From: Sinotaia quadrata
Taxonomy: Eukaryota > Mollusca > Gastropoda > Architaenioglossa > Viviparidae
Assembly (NCBI GenBank): GCA_028829895.1
Contig: CM054177.1
Location: forward strand, 35,613,064-35,677,063
Direction of reading: 5' to 3'
Length of the DNA: 64,000 bases
The notes under the pieces are model-generated. The model did not search any database and was not told where the DNA came from. It was given only the letters and a program-made list of their open reading frames with translations. Below, piece after piece: positions 63,423 to 64,000 of the stretch; the stretch's first letter is position 1, and every line of letters begins with the position of its first letter. The translations under genes were made by a program, and so were the position numbers.

Positions 63423-64000
63423 CAGTTTGGCCTGGAAGGGGAAGAGTTAAAGCAGTTTATAGAGAAGGAAATGGGGAAATGGTATAAGGAGGAAGATAGG
63501 AAGAGTAAATTAGAGAAGGAAAGGAATCAGGTTGCTAGAGAACAAAAAGACAAAGAGCTGCAGGCTGCCTTAGAATTAGAATGGATGAAAACAGAAGCTA
63601 GAGACAAAGAAATACAAGCAGCTAGAGAATTAAAGATAATAAAATTACAGACCGCTAAGGAACTCAAAGACAAAGACTTGCAGGCTACCAAGGAACTAGA
63701 ATTGTTAAGATAGGCTGCTGACAGACTAAAGGATGAAGACAGAAGATTACAGCAAGACCAACTTGACATAGCCAGAGAAGATTTAACACTTAGGAAGAAG
63801 ATTTTAGAAAGTAACAACAACCAGAACTTAGCATACCGAAGACACGACTGGCATTTTTCAATGAGGAGACAGAGATGATAGATGAGTTTTTGACACTTTA
63901 CGATAACTATATTGCAGACTACAACTTGAGTGACATTGACAAGAAACTGCAGTTGGGACAGATCCAGCAGGGAGAGGTGAGTCAAGCGTTTATGGACCTG
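63423..64000 (+). pseudogene. LTR-retrotransposon gag-like fragment, broken, continues past the right edge
   Basis: From 63423 the frame reads QFGLEGEELKQFIEKE and then about 80 residues of Lys/Glu/Ala-rich coiled coil with repeated KELQAA/KEIQAA/KDLQAT units. A TAG at 63711-63713 interrupts it. The same frame continues (DRLKDEDRRLQQDQLD) to about 63830, where a frameshift moves to a frame with IPKTRLAFFNEETEMIDEFL. That resembles the start of the Gypsy-type capsid domain (LP.F.....D.DSFL..FE). A coiled-coil leader followed by a capsid start is common in invertebrate Ty3/Gypsy gag proteins. Not functional as it stands. No LTR is visible to its left within the window. Confidence 0.7.

Noticed and set aside
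63527..63985. 152-codon minus-strand open frame
   Set aside because: Antisense shadow of the gag coiled coil on the plus strand.

Overview
The window is low-GC eukaryotic genomic DNA, with long introns, GT-AG splice sites and many decayed transposable elements. It looks like an invertebrate metazoan genome. The protein is close to, but clearly diverged from, vertebrate RalGAP alpha. The repeats (pogo-like and hAT transposons, non-LTR elements, LTR elements with a coiled-coil gag) are common in molluscs and other invertebrates. I cannot name the species.

One host gene spans almost the whole window on the minus strand: the N-terminal part of a Ral GTPase-activating protein catalytic alpha subunit (RALGAPA1/RALGAPA2 type). 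I can build 13 consecutive exons between 62957 and 3392. They total 1725 nt (575 codons). Every intron phase joins correctly, there is no internal stop, and every intron is GT-AG. The exons correspond roughly to residues 110-700 of the vertebrate protein of about 2000 residues (numbering from memory). The 5' end lies beyond the right edge. The rest of the gene, including the C-terminal Rap/Ran-GAP catalytic domain, lies beyond the left edge.

The remaining ~97 percent is intron, and much of it is nested mobile DNA. Left to right: an end of a pogo-like element (1-164), a hAT-type terminus (about 1080-1186) and a spliced coding repeat, called Y here (1415-2150); a 1.3-kb element with perfect 34-bp terminal inverted repeats (7825-9146); a compositionally distinct block (about 11100-12770); a truncated hAT element (15406-17323) between two 430-bp inverted arms; a decayed reverse transcriptase (about 22500-23050), dispersed repeat X (23655-24530) and a 558-bp MITE (25400-25957); a solo LTR (30716-32926) and a second Y copy split by a full-length pogo-like element (34232-36082); a second X copy split by a second solo LTR with a perfect target duplication (45822-48309); a degenerate echo of an exon end (about 51215-51264) and a second full-length pogo-like element (52170-53978); a non-LTR 3' tail (60575-60880) and a 736-bp hAT element with perfect 8-bp target duplication (61008-61743); and a broken LTR-retrotransposon gag running off the right edge (63423-64000).

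No tRNA, rRNA or CRISPR array was seen. The only intact gene is the RalGAP alpha gene; the transposon-derived reading frames are broken or truncated. The nesting gives a relative insertion order: Y before pogo-like, X before LTR, inverted arms before hAT.
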